IMG/VR virus record: IMGVR_UViG_3300022074_000213
Span: 1-31,989 of that record
Reading direction: 5' to 3' (one strand)
Source of the DNA: a virus
Length of the DNA: 31,989 nt
A program made the translations under genes and the position numbers. Under the pieces are notes generated by a model that was not told where the DNA came from, did no database searches, and saw only the letters and a program-made list of their open reading frames with translations. Of the stretch, positions 20,377 through 29,315 are shown piece after piece. Each line of letters starts with the position of its first letter. Position 1 is the first letter of the stretch.

Positions 20377-21801
20377 TTATCCCTCCAATTCTGTTATACG
20401 AGCCTCAAGTGCATCGTTCTTTGCCGACAATTCTTGTAATGCTTTTACCAAGACAGGCACCAATGCCTCGCCTTGATACTTCAAATGTTCTGCCTGCTCA
20501 TTATCAATGATGACATTGTCACTACCTTCTAACGCCAAAACTTCTTGAGCAATAAACCCATACCGTTTTGTTCCAGTTCTAACGTCTGGGTTGTCCCTAC
20601 TTTCATTGTAATAGAACGATACGGGCCGTAGCTGATTAACAAAGGAAAGACCTTTATCGCTGCCTATGTTGACAATATCTGTTTTGTCTCGCTGGTCTGA
20701 CGTAGCAGCAATCGTTGTTTTACAGTATGCGTTGGTGATATTGTTATGACCAAGAATGAGTCGATTACTATGCGTAGTTACATTCAAAACTGCATCTGCG
20801 CCAGATACCTCGCCTATAGCCACGTTACCCGCACCCGTTGTGCAGTTTGCTAAAGAGCCAGTTCCTATAGCAGTGTTGTTATTGGCAGTGGTGTTCAAAC
20901 TCAAAGCATAATAGCCCAACGCTACATTGTTTGCTCCAGTGGTGTTTGCGCCAAGCGCACTACGACCTACAGCGGTATTTTGTGATGCGGTTGAGTTATT
21001 ATCTAACGCTAGGACACCCACCGCTACATTGTTCGACCCTGTAGTATTGTTCTCAAGGGCTTCACCACCCATAGCAGTGTTGTTAATTCCTGTTGTATTC
21101 GCAGTTAAAACATTCACACCCACACCAGTGTTATAAGCCGCTGTAGTATTCGCATCTAAAACACTGTGGCCAACAGCTACGTTCCCAGTCCCAGTGGTGT
21201 TTGCGCCAAGTGCAAGAAATCCTACAGCAGTGTTGTTTCCTGCTGTGGTGTTTGAAGTCAATGCCGCGCTTCCTACTGCCACATTCTGTTGACCAGTGGT
21301 ATTTGCGTCACCTGCCGTTGAGCCAATAAATACGTTGTTAGAACCCGTAGTATTTGCGACTCCTGCCCCTTGACCCATCGCTGTGTTTGTGCTTCCAGTG
21401 GTGTTTGCATATAACGCACTAAGACCTATCGCCGTATTGTTAGATGCAGTGGTATTGTTGCCTAGTGCGTTAGCCCCCACCGCAACATTGTTAGACCCTG
21501 TTGTGTTTGAATGTAACGCACCCCTAGCACTACCAGTTCCGATGCCAACATTATCGTTTCCAGTGGTATTTGTATTGAGTGAAAACCCGCCTAAAGCAAC
21601 ATTTCTTGCGCCCTCTGTGTTTGCAGAAAGTGCAATGTGTCCTATGCCTGTGTTGTTAGCCCCGCTGGTCAAAGCATCTAATGCTTGGTCACCCAACGCC
21701 ACGTTTTGTGTGCCTGTCGGATAGTTGCAATCTAGCTTAATTGTGCCACCATCTACAGAAAGCGTTTTATGTTGATCGGCAAGGTCTCTTGCTCTGGTCA
21801 T
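20377..21801 (-). CDS. Tail fibre with 17-residue repeats and S74 chaperone (fibre C)
   Basis: 474 residues. A very short N-terminus (MTRARDLADQHKTLSVDGGT) is followed by about 18 repeats of the form NTTGSNNVAVGANALGN (about 30-335), a trimeric left-handed beta-roll like YadA heads. From about 367 (TSDQRDKTDI, with the conserved S-D-x-R-x-K) comes an intramolecular chaperone domain of peptidase S74 type, which trimerises the fibre and then cleaves itself off; it ends in a coiled coil (ELSAKNDALEARITELEG). The start overlaps the stop of fibre B by one base. The lack of a long N-terminal anchor suggests it joins another fibre or a shared hub. Confidence 0.85.
   Translation of the reverse strand: MTRARDLADQHKTLSVDGGTIKLDCNYPTGTQNVALGDQALDALTSGANNTGIGHIALSANTEGARNVALGGFSLNTNTTGNDNVGIGTGSARGALHSNTTGSNNVAVGANALGNNTTASNNTAIGLSALYANTTGSTNTAMGQGAGVANTTGSNNVFIGSTAGDANTTGQQNVAVGSAALTSNTTAGNNTAVGFLALGANTTGTGNVAVGHSVLDANTTAAYNTGVGVNVLTANTTGINNTAMGGEALENNTTGSNNVAVGVLALDNNSTASQNTAVGRSALGANTTGANNVALGYYALSLNTTANNNTAIGTGSLANCTTGAGNVAIGEVSGADAVLNVTTHSNRLILGHNNITNAYCKTTIAATSDQRDKTDIVNIGSDKGLSFVNQLRPVSFYYNESRDNPDVRTGTKRYGFIAQEVLALEGSDNVIIDNEQAEHLKYQGEALVPVLVKALQELSAKNDALEARITELEG
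20800..21714 (-). repeat. 51-bp coding repeats, fibre C
   Basis: About 18 degenerate tandem units of 17 codons, consensus N-T-T-(G/A)-x-x-N-x-A-x-G-x-x-A-L-x-x. Units differ in DNA sequence, so the array is old or under selection; one unit is extended (RGALHS). Confidence 0.8.
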
Positions 21802-24113
21802 TATTCTGCCTCCAGTGTAGCTATACGAGCCTCAAGTGCATCGTTCTTTGCTGAGAGTTCTTGTACGGCTTTCAAAAGAGGGATTACAAACATTTCATAT
21901 GAAACGCCTTGTTTATCATCCTCACTGGCCACATCAACTGTCCAGCCGCTAAAATCTGTAACGCTGTGTTTATCCAAAGCCTCCTTCACCTCTTGGGCGA
22001 TAAGGCCATACATTTTATTGGTATATCCTGCCTTTGTTTTGGCGGCATTGTATTCAGATAATGATGAGTCTAATTCAGATGGGGATTTCCACTTATAGGT
22101 GACTGTGCGTAGATCATTGATAAACTCAAGGCCACAATCTGCGTTATCAGCAATATCTTTTTTCCAGCGTTTATCGGACGCTCTCGCCCAGCTAGAATTA
22201 GCTGTGAAGTTGTTGTAAACAATATTTCCTGATTTGCCAAAATAGAAGTAATCTGACGTCCCTGATATGCCCTGCCCTAAAACAATAGCGTTATTATTAG
22301 TTGCACCCGCATTACATCCTTGCCCAACAATTGTGTTGCTACCGCCAGTAGTGACTGATTTTCCAGCATCATTGCCGATAAACGTGTTTGCAATGCCTGT
22401 TGTTAAAGCGCCTCCAACATAATTGCTGAATGAGCCACCAACCAGCGTGTTATTATAACCTGTCGTAATTAAGTATCCCGCATTTAGGCCTACGCCTACG
22501 TTTCCATAGCCAGTTGTGTTTTGTCTTAGAGCTTCATGTCCTACAGCAACATTACCATTTGCGGTGGTGTTCTGGTATAAGGCACGAATACCTAAAGCGA
22601 CCAGCCCCGCTCCTGTAGTGTTTTCTTGTAATGCGCTTTGACCCAACGCCGAATTACTATAGCCAGTAGTATTGTCTTTCATCGACGACCAACCGACTGA
22701 TGTATTTGATGCGCCAGTGGTGCTTGAAAGCATTGCATCTTTACCAATAACAGTGTTGTTAGCCGCCGTAGTATTTGATGTAAGTGCGTTGTAACCAATT
22801 GCGGTATTGTCACTGGCAGTAGTGTTTGCGTCTAGGGATTTTGCACCTACAGCAGTGTTTTTTACGCCAGTCGTGTTTTGGTTTAGTGCATTATATCCAA
22901 GACCCGTATTGTTGTCTGCTGTGGTGTTGTATTGCATCGCAAGACGACCCATTGCGATATTTTGGTCGCCAGTAGTGTTATTATTTAAACAACCAGACCC
23001 CACCGCAGTGTTGCTTGCCCCTGTCGTGTTTACTTGAAGCGCACCATATCCCAAGCCAGTATTGTCTGCCGCTGTTGTGTTTGCGCCTAGCGCATTAGAC
23101 CCAAGTGCTGTGTTAGCACCACCAGTGGTATTTGCATCAAGAGCCTGATAACCAACAGACACGTTGTTGTTGCCTGTAGTGTTTAAATACAGTGCCGACC
23201 TGCCAACAGCAGTGTTTGAATGGCCTGTCGTGTTGCTACCTAGAGCATAGTTTCCAAAACCATTATTGTTGTCACCAGTGGTGTTAGCTTGCAGTGCGGC
23301 ATAACCCATAGCATTAACGTTCGCACCAGTGGTGTTATTTAACAGAGCGTTTACGCCGACAGCATTATTACCACTACCCGTTGTGTTCGCGCTTAATGAG
23401 TTTTGACCGACAGACGCATTACTCACACCAGTGGTGTTTGCATCCAGACTACCTTGACCTACCGCAGTATTGGTATGTCCAGTGGTGTTTGCTACAAGAG
23501 CATCTGTACCTACTGCCGTATTGTTGTCTGCTGTAGTATTCGCGTAAAGGGCTAACTTACCGACTGCCGTATTGTTGCTACCTGTTGTAGTTACGGCTAG
23601 TGCCTCTCGACCGATGCCTGTATTAGATGCCCCTGATGTATTAGCAGTTAGGGCGGCGTGTCCTACAGCGGTATTATGAGAGCCAGAAAGTGAACCATCA
23701 TCAAGGGCAGTGTCGCCTAAAGCCACGTTGTTAGTGCCTGTTGGGTAGTTACCGTCCAGCTTGATTGTACCGCCGTCAAATGAAACAGTGCCAGCGGTAA
23801 GCGTTCCATTGCTAACGGTGAAATCGCCTTTGATATCCCCGCCAAAAACGCTGAATACATCGTAAACGACAATCTCAACCACATCGTTTGCAGTCAAGGC
23901 GGTTAGACCCGCGATAGTATTGGCTGTGCTTGTGTTGTAATCAGTACCAGCTACCAATGCTGATCCATTCAAATACACATCCACATAGTTGCCATCAGTA
24001 AAGGTTAGGGTTCCACCAGTAATCGCACCGCTGATGGATGTCTCTCCACCAGATGCGGTCTTGTAAAACCTCTGTCTAACCGCCTGTGAGGGCGTTCTTC
24101 CAATGTAGGCCAT
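21801..24113 (-). CDS. Tail fibre with 17-residue repeats and S74 chaperone (fibre B)
   Basis: 770 residues. The N-terminus MAYIGRTPSQAVRQRFYKTA and a beta domain to about 115 (including YVDVYLNGSALVAGTDYN) look like a virion-attachment module. FDGGTIKLDGNYPTGTNNVA then opens about 27 repeats (about 125-610). The S74 chaperone starts near 645 (ASDKRWKKDI) and ends with the same ELSAKNDALEARI coiled coil as fibre C. The longer N-terminus makes this and fibre A better candidates for direct attachment to the tail than fibre C. Confidence 0.88.
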   Translation of the reverse strand: MAYIGRTPSQAVRQRFYKTASGGETSISGAITGGTLTFTDGNYVDVYLNGSALVAGTDYNTSTANTIAGLTALTANDVVEIVVYDVFSVFGGDIKGDFTVSNGTLTAGTVSFDGGTIKLDGNYPTGTNNVALGDTALDDGSLSGSHNTAVGHAALTANTSGASNTGIGREALAVTTTGSNNTAVGKLALYANTTADNNTAVGTDALVANTTGHTNTAVGQGSLDANTTGVSNASVGQNSLSANTTGSGNNAVGVNALLNNTTGANVNAMGYAALQANTTGDNNNGFGNYALGSNTTGHSNTAVGRSALYLNTTGNNNVSVGYQALDANTTGGANTALGSNALGANTTAADNTGLGYGALQVNTTGASNTAVGSGCLNNNTTGDQNIAMGRLAMQYNTTADNNTGLGYNALNQNTTGVKNTAVGAKSLDANTTASDNTAIGYNALTSNTTAANNTVIGKDAMLSSTTGASNTSVGWSSMKDNTTGYSNSALGQSALQENTTGAGLVALGIRALYQNTTANGNVAVGHEALRQNTTGYGNVGVGLNAGYLITTGYNNTLVGGSFSNYVGGALTTGIANTFIGNDAGKSVTTGGSNTIVGQGCNAGATNNNAIVLGQGISGTSDYFYFGKSGNIVYNNFTANSSWARASDKRWKKDIADNADCGLEFINDLRTVTYKWKSPSELDSSLSEYNAAKTKAGYTNKMYGLIAQEVKEALDKHSVTDFSGWTVDVASEDDKQGVSYEMFVIPLLKAVQELSAKNDALEARIATLEAE
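22290..23740 (-). repeat. 51-bp coding repeats, fibre B
   Basis: About 27 tandem units of 17 codons with the same consensus as fibre C. The segment around the GGTIKLDGNYPTGTNNVALG codons is closely similar in DNA to the start of the arrays in fibres A and C, providing homology for recombination. Confidence 0.8.
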
Positions 24114-24131
24114 ATCGCCCCCTTTTAAGCC

Positions 24132-24374
24132 TTATTCAGCTGTGTGCGCCTTCCCAGCGGTGATAGCCTTATCAACCTCGGCCATATCTTCGTCACCCCA
24201 GTCGTCCTTTGCTTTCATAAGCTCAAGATGCTCGACATTACGATCCACGCATGATTGACGATCCTCTGCGGATTCATCTTCCATCTGCGTACCGCCGATT
24301 ACAGCGTTGATGAGATCAACGGAATGACCCATAGCGGTGTAATCTTGTGCTTTTTCTTCTGTAGTTCTCGCCAT
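24132..24374 (-). CDS. Small acidic protein between fibre genes
   Basis: 80 residues, helical and acidic (TTEEKAQDYTAMGHSVDLIN, then QMEDESAEDRQSCVDRNVEH and KAKDDWGDEDMAEVDKAI). AAGGAG lies upstream of the ATG. It sits one base after fibre A and before fibre B. Comparable small proteins beside marine phage fibres are uncharacterised; a fibre chaperone is a guess from position. Confidence 0.6.
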   Translation of the reverse strand: MARTTEEKAQDYTAMGHSVDLINAVIGGTQMEDESAEDRQSCVDRNVEHLELMKAKDDWGDEDMAEVDKAITAGKAHTAE

Positions 24375-24375
24375 T

Positions 24376-26553
24376 TTAATCTCCTTTGGCTTCTAATTCA
24401 GCTACCCTCGCTGAGAGTTCTTTCACGGCATTTACCAAATACCAAGTCATGTTTTCAGGGTCTACGCTAAGACAGCCTGTAGTTTCTTCCCTAACTACAT
24501 CAGGCAAGATTTCTTGTATCTCTTGAGCAATAACGCCAAGTTGCACACCCTGCTTATCAATGGCGGCACTCACTGGCAGTTCATCAATCTCATCAGCAGT
24601 ACGATACTCAAAGTTACGAACACGAACCTGACTGATTGCATCAAGCCCTGTGTTGTTATCCTCAATGTTTTTCTTGATGCGGCGGTCAGAGGTTGTGGCA
24701 AAGTTTGCTGAGTTATTGCCCGCGTAAACAGGACCATTACCACCAGATATAAAAGCTGTGGTTCCACCTTTCCCAACCATGCCGTTAGAACCAACAACTA
24801 CACAGTTACTGTCGTTTGCGGCATTTGGTCTGCAATAATAACCTATGCTAGTATTATTTTCACCTGTCGTAGTTGTCGAGCCAGCTAACTTTCCAAATGC
24901 TTGATTTTGACCTCCTGTAGTAACACTCGGTCCAGCACGTTTACCATAGAAACAGTTATTGCTGCCTGTAGTATTAGCCACTCCAGCGGAAGCCCCTAAA
25001 GCTAAGTTATCACTGCCAGTGGTGTTTGCAAACAAGGCACTCCAACCGACCGCTGTGTTGTCGCTTGCGGTTGTGCTATTGTAAAGGGCAGACCGACCAA
25101 CACCAACATTCTTGATACCAGTCGTGTTTGTGTATAGCGCACGGCCTACAGCAGTGTTGTCCTCGCCCGTTGTGTTTGACGTAAGTGCTTCTTTGCCAAC
25201 AGCGACATTAAAAGCACCAGTGGTGTTTGCGCTAAGAGAACTTGTGCCTACAGAGGTATTGTTTGCGCCAGTAGTGTTTGATCCAAGTGCAGATCGGCCA
25301 ACAGCCGTATTGTTTGACGCCGTTGTATTTGCGTCCAAGGCACGTTGACCCACTGCGGTGTTTCCAGCCCCCGTGGTGTTCACCTCTAAAGCCTTGCGTC
25401 CAACGGCTGTGTTTTGGTCACCTTCAGTATTTGCGCCTAGCGCACCCTGACCAACTGCAACAAGTTCGGACCCAGATGTATTCGCATCAAGTGCCTCATG
25501 CCCAACCGCTGTGTTGTTGCTGGCTGTGTTTAAATTTAGAGCATTATATCCGACTGCTGTGTTATATGATTGAGTTGTAGATGACCCAGAAGCATTTGCA
25601 CCTACAGCAACATTCAAAGTTCCTGTAGTATTTGCACCTAGTGCATCGTGACCTATGCCGACATTATAATCGCCTGTGGTGTTCGCATCTAAAGCACGAT
25701 TGCCTATTGCAACACCGCCATCTGCTTCAGTGTTGTTATAAAAAGCAGTGTATCCTAACGCTGTATTTGCAGCACCTGTTGTATTCAAAATCATGGCATC
25801 TTTGCCGACAGCGGTGTTGTTATTTGCTGTGGTGTTCGCGCTTAATGCACCGTGACCAACTGCCGTATTGTTACTGCCTGTACTATTCGCATCTAATGAT
25901 TGACTTCCAAAAGCAGCGTTTTGTGTGCCAGTTGTGATATTACCACCAGCGGCGTAGCCAACACCTGTATTATAATCAGCAGTAGTATTACTGTATAAAG
26001 CCTGATGGCCCATTGCTACGTTATAATCACCAGTGGTGTTTTGGTGAAAAGATTGATTTCCAACTGACGTATTTCTGACGCCTGTGGTATTAGTTTTGCC
26101 AGAGTTGTAGCCTATTGCCGTATTTTTTTCGCCAGTGGTGTTTGCCCCAAGCGCGGCATCACCCATCGCAGTGTTGTTAGATGCAGTAGTATTTGCGTCT
26201 AAAGCACCCCTTCCTACTGCTGTATTGCTAACGCCAGTGGTGTTTGCAACAAGAGCATCCCCTACTGCTATATTTGAATGACCTGTAGTATTCGCAAAAA
26301 GAGCATACGCGCCTATCGCAGTATTGTTATCTGCTGATGTATTTGCTGTTAAGGCAGAGAATCCTATAGCAGTATGATTACTACCGCTAAATGACCCATC
26401 ATCTAGGGCTTGGTCACCCAACGCAACATTGTTTGTGCCTGTCGGGTAGTTGCCGTCTAGCTTGATTGTGCCACCGTCAATATCAGTGTTGCCGTTAACA
26501 GTAAGACCGTTAGCGGTATTAAACCTCTGAAATCCAGCACCGATATATGGCAT
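24376..26553 (-). CDS. Tail fibre with 17-residue repeats and S74 chaperone (fibre A)
   Basis: 725 residues. Short N-terminus MPYIGAGFQRFNTANGLTVN, then IDGGTIKLDGNYPTGTNNVA and about 31 repeats (about 38-590), the longest array of the three; three units have 16 instead of 17 residues. The S74 chaperone starts near 621 (TSDRRIKKNI), is more divergent than those of B and C, and ends KELSARVAELEA. Like its paralogs it should form a trimeric beta-roll shaft or head that is matured by self-cleavage. AGGAG upstream of the ATG. Confidence 0.88.
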   Translation of the reverse strand: MPYIGAGFQRFNTANGLTVNGNTDIDGGTIKLDGNYPTGTNNVALGDQALDDGSFSGSNHTAIGFSALTANTSADNNTAIGAYALFANTTGHSNIAVGDALVANTTGVSNTAVGRGALDANTTASNNTAMGDAALGANTTGEKNTAIGYNSGKTNTTGVRNTSVGNQSFHQNTTGDYNVAMGHQALYSNTTADYNTGVGYAAGGNITTGTQNAAFGSQSLDANSTGSNNTAVGHGALSANTTANNNTAVGKDAMILNTTGAANTALGYTAFYNNTEADGGVAIGNRALDANTTGDYNVGIGHDALGANTTGTLNVAVGANASGSSTTQSYNTAVGYNALNLNTASNNTAVGHEALDANTSGSELVAVGQGALGANTEGDQNTAVGRKALEVNTTGAGNTAVGQRALDANTTASNNTAVGRSALGSNTTGANNTSVGTSSLSANTTGAFNVAVGKEALTSNTTGEDNTAVGRALYTNTTGIKNVGVGRSALYNSTTASDNTAVGWSALFANTTGSDNLALGASAGVANTTGSNNCFYGKRAGPSVTTGGQNQAFGKLAGSTTTTGENNTSIGYYCRPNAANDSNCVVVGSNGMVGKGGTTAFISGGNGPVYAGNNSANFATTSDRRIKKNIEDNNTGLDAISQVRVRNFEYRTADEIDELPVSAAIDKQGVQLGVIAQEIQEILPDVVREETTGCLSVDPENMTWYLVNAVKELSARVAELEAKGD
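24790..26440 (-). repeat. 51-bp coding repeats, fibre A
   Basis: About 31 tandem units of 17 codons. Three units (around DALVA, NTASNN and GRALYT) have lost exactly one codon, showing in-frame single-codon deletions within the roll. Confidence 0.8.
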
Positions 26554-26562
26554 TGATCACTC

Positions 26563-26889
26563 CTATGTGCTTATGGCGTCTACAACGGACACCCAAACAT
26601 CCGCGCTACTGGCAGTATTTGATTGGACCTTGAGAACATCCGCGCTTTGCATAACAATTTTTGCCCCGCCATCTAAAACCTGTAATGCTGAACCCACAGG
26701 GATAGGGGCGTCTTTGACTATATAATAATCATTTGATCCGTCATTGATAAATACATCCATGAGGATTTGGCTTGTATGAACATTGGCAACATTAATACCA
26801 ACCAGCGCGTCATCTGAGTTTGCAGTCCGCACCGTAACCGCGCTTGTTCCTACGTTTCTGACAATGCTTCTTTCAAAATCCTGCGCCAT
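26563..26889 (-). CDS. Small virion-associated protein, fibre region
   Basis: 108 residues, beta-rich: RNVGTSAVTVRTANSDDALV, then ILMDVFINDGSNDYYIVKDA and PIPVGSALQVLDGGAKIVMQ. This looks like a compact beta-sandwich of the kind marine phages encode among fibre genes. No enzymatic motif. It lies 9 nt before fibre A and 11 nt after the upstream fibre, so is co-transcribed with both. Structural role inferred. Confidence 0.6.
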   Translation of the reverse strand: MAQDFERSIVRNVGTSAVTVRTANSDDALVGINVANVHTSQILMDVFINDGSNDYYIVKDAPIPVGSALQVLDGGAKIVMQSADVLKVQSNTASSADVWVSVVDAIST

Positions 26890-26900
26890 AAATGCCCCCC

Positions 26901-27875
26901 TTAAAGTGCCACGGCCATAGCTATAGCGAACCCAGCGGTGACACCTGATGCCGCCGTTTGTGAATCTACATAAGCCTTAATTGATTGCTGTGTCGCCAAA
27001 TGACTTGCGCTATCTGATGACATATTGTCCTCATCTTTGATTGATGTACCAGATATTGACCCATTCAAAACCGCGCTTGTGAGTGTTTTGTTAGTCATTG
27101 TTTGCGTTGCTATTGTGCCTACAAACTCCTGATCGCTACCCGCTGGCAACGTAAGGACATTAGTCACACTGGCTGAATGAGGTTGAGGCTGTATAGTTTG
27201 AGCATGGGCATTGCTTGATTCACAATACAGCTTGATCTTTGCAATACTTCCCGTGCCTGTTCTTATATCTACCAAGCCATCTGAAACGGTTACACCGCCG
27301 CTAGACCCATCACCATCAAGGTTTATTTTGCCCGTGCCGTTTGGCAAAATGTCAATGTTGCGGTTTGAGCTTGATACAATATCGCGGGTCAACACATCTA
27401 AATTGCCACCAAGCTCTGGGCTTGTATCCTCGACCACCGCTGTGATGGCGTTTGTAGGGGCAAGACCAGCAACAAGCGTTGATCTTTGTATTTTCTTTAG
27501 ACCACCGCCTGAAGTATCGATTGCCAAAAGAACATCATCTGCCGCGACAGAGCTTATCTCACTTAGGCTTCCGATAGCTGTGGATTTGAAATCTGTGCCA
27601 TCAGCAATCAATATGTTGTCTGCTGTGTTAGTGCCAAGAGCAAATGTTGTGGCCGTGATAGCGGCGGGTGTTGATCCACCTATAACCGCACCGTTAATTG
27701 TGCCGCCTGTAATCTGCACGGCATCAAACGTGCCAAGCTCTAACGCATTCACAAGCTCTGCGCGGGTTATCTTTTTGGTTGTGGAAACTGATGTATCGAC
27801 AATAACAAATAAATCATCAGCCGCCGTATTCGCTCCCGTTAAGGCGGTAAGGTCGGAAATCTTTGCATTTGACAT
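26901..27875 (-). CDS. Tail fibre protein
   Basis: 324 residues. The N-terminus NAKISDLTALTGANTAADDL, then FVIVDTSVSTTKKITRAEL, and the C-terminus DEDNMSSDSASHLATQQSIK with AYVDSQ are patterns I know from tail fibre proteins of marine phages. The middle is low-complexity beta structure (GGTINGAVIGGST, NRNIDILPNGTGKINLDGDG). No S74 domain. The gene follows the second 2-oxoglutarate oxygenase by 10 nt. Confidence 0.75.
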   Translation of the reverse strand: MSNAKISDLTALTGANTAADDLFVIVDTSVSTTKKITRAELVNALELGTFDAVQITGGTINGAVIGGSTPAAITATTFALGTNTADNILIADGTDFKSTAIGSLSEISSVAADDVLLAIDTSGGGLKKIQRSTLVAGLAPTNAITAVVEDTSPELGGNLDVLTRDIVSSSNRNIDILPNGTGKINLDGDGSSGGVTVSDGLVDIRTGTGSIAKIKLYCESSNAHAQTIQPQPHSASVTNVLTLPAGSDQEFVGTIATQTMTNKTLTSAVLNGSISGTSIKDEDNMSSDSASHLATQQSIKAYVDSQTAASGVTAGFAIAMAVAL

Positions 27876-27885
27876 GACCTAGTTC

Positions 27886-28413
27886 CTACTCATCCAAAAA
27901 TGGGATGTAATTAAGGTTAACAACAAATCTGCGCTTGCCTTCTTCTGTATGCTTCACAGACCTGTGCTTTAGCCCAGATGGAAAGGTAACAAGCCTATTT
28001 CTTTTTGTTTCAATAAACGTATCTTGTTCATCCATAAAATCTGTGCCGCCTAAATTATCATTCAAATAAAATATGCTAGTCATGCCTATCGTTTTTATTT
28101 CTGGCGGTACGATATGCTCTACTGATCCGTAGTCTATATGAAAATTACTGCTTTTTGTAGTGTGCAGATTTAAATTCGCTTTTATCTTCAGTAAGGCAAA
28201 CGGCTTGAGCTTGATGATAAGCGGCTGAACTAGGCTTATGTAATCGCTCTGTATCAGAGTGTTATTCTGGTAAAACATATGAGTGAACTGTGGATTATCA
28301 TCACCCTCAAAATCCGTATGGTCTTGGCTATACCAAGGGAACAACGCATCTTGTATGCCCGATACAACCTCAAGCTCCTCCTCAGTTAAAAAATCATCTG
28401 TGATTGTTACCAT
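27886..28413 (-). CDS. 2-oxoglutarate/Fe(II) oxygenase within the fibre cluster
   Basis: 175 residues from the ATG at 28413; a TTG-started extension to 28431 is less likely. Iron ligands H92 and D94 (NFHIDYGS) and H150 (GLKHRSVK), with R162 or its neighbour R161 (GKRRFVVNLNY) for 2-oxoglutarate. The double-stranded beta-helix segment TSIFYLNDNLGGTDF agrees. It overlaps the glycine-rich fibre gene by 7 nt and is flanked by fibre genes on both sides. It may hydroxylate a fibre or a host surface molecule, but the substrate is unknown. It differs clearly from the oxygenase at 11115-11690, so it is not a recent duplicate. Confidence 0.85.
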   Translation of the reverse strand: MVTITDDFLTEEELEVVSGIQDALFPWYSQDHTDFEGDDNPQFTHMFYQNNTLIQSDYISLVQPLIIKLKPFALLKIKANLNLHTTKSSNFHIDYGSVEHIVPPEIKTIGMTSIFYLNDNLGGTDFMDEQDTFIETKRNRLVTFPSGLKHRSVKHTEEGKRRFVVNLNYIPFLDE

Positions 28414-29315
28414 GTCCAGATTTCTACCCAACCACCAGCACCATCTTGTGGGTCATCAGGACTAGCCGCCGCTCCCCCAGCACCTATGGACATAGTAAGA
28501 GTTTTGCCCCCCACACTTGATCCGCTTACAAATTTTGTGACCAAGTTGCCATTTCGCCCATCGTGTCCCGTGATATCAAAGTTACCTGATGACGCTCCAC
28601 CTGTGCCGCCCATGCCTTGCCTAACATCTCCACCTGTATCGCCAGTCGAAAACGGGCCGCTGTAAGTGCCATCGCCGTTACCAGCATTGCCCCCTTTGGC
28701 TGTAATTGCTACGCCTAACGTACTATTTGTAACCGTAGTGTTGCCGCCTACAGACCCACTATATGCTGTGTTCCCTGTCCCTGGTCCACGTGTTCCGCCG
28801 CCTCCGCCACCACCAGCGGCGTTGATAAGTAGAGCTTGCCTACCTGACGGTATTGAAACGCTAGTTGTGCCAGTTGTGTACACGTTGATGCTTGCGGGGA
28901 AACCAATGGCGTTCTCTGCGATTGATTGCTTAACCCTGAGAGGTGTCATCAATTCTGTATTATTTGTGCCTGTCTCTGCCGTTGACTGTGACGCAACAAT
29001 AACATCAACAATTTTATTGCCGCTGCTATCAAGTATATCAATGCCGCCAGCGGATGCGGCTTTGAGGCTATCAGAGATCAGCTTAACCCTACTGTTTGTG
29101 ACGTCCATCTCTGCCACAATAATCCAGTTGGCGTTGTTTTTATCTCTGATGCGCAAATAATTATTCGTTGTGTCCATCCACCACATATTTGCATATGTTG
29201 TAGACGGCGCACTTGAACTGCTATTGTTAGATGCTATTGCGGCAAGAGCGTTGTTGAGGTCTGAACGAAACGCTGGGGTAGTCTGGTTATTAATTACATA
29301 ATCATGGGTTGCCAT
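28407..29315 (-). CDS. Tail fibre with glycine-rich tip
   Basis: 302 residues. The N-terminus THDYVINNQTTPAFRSDLNN with ALAAIASN and the WWMDTTNNYLRIRDKNNANW segment are typical of marine phage fibres. From about residue 165 to the end glycine dominates (INAAGGGGGGGTRGPGTG, GMGGTGGASSGNFDITGHDG), ending GAGGWVEIWTW. Such regions fold as bundles of polyglycine-II helices in adhesin tips and often bind the receptor. It overlaps J and the oxygenase gene. Confidence 0.8.
   Translation of the reverse strand: MATHDYVINNQTTPAFRSDLNNALAAIASNNSSSSAPSTTYANMWWMDTTNNYLRIRDKNNANWIIVAEMDVTNSRVKLISDSLKAASAGGIDILDSSGNKIVDVIVASQSTAETGTNNTELMTPLRVKQSIAENAIGFPASINVYTTGTTSVSIPSGRQALLINAAGGGGGGGTRGPGTGNTAYSGSVGGNTTVTNSTLGVAITAKGGNAGNGDGTYSGPFSTGDTGGDVRQGMGGTGGASSGNFDITGHDGRNGNLVTKFVSGSSVGGKTLTMSIGAGGAAASPDDPQDGAGGWVEIWTW

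Noticed and set aside
20800-26440. Regular 51-bp periodicity resembling a repeat array such as CRISPR
   Set aside because: The periodicity is in codons of open fibre genes, units are degenerate, and there are no constant repeats with unique spacers.
20377-29315. Diversity-generating retroelement acting on the fibres
   Set aside because: No reverse transcriptase and no template/variable repeat pair was seen in the window; the fibre paralogy is explained by duplication.
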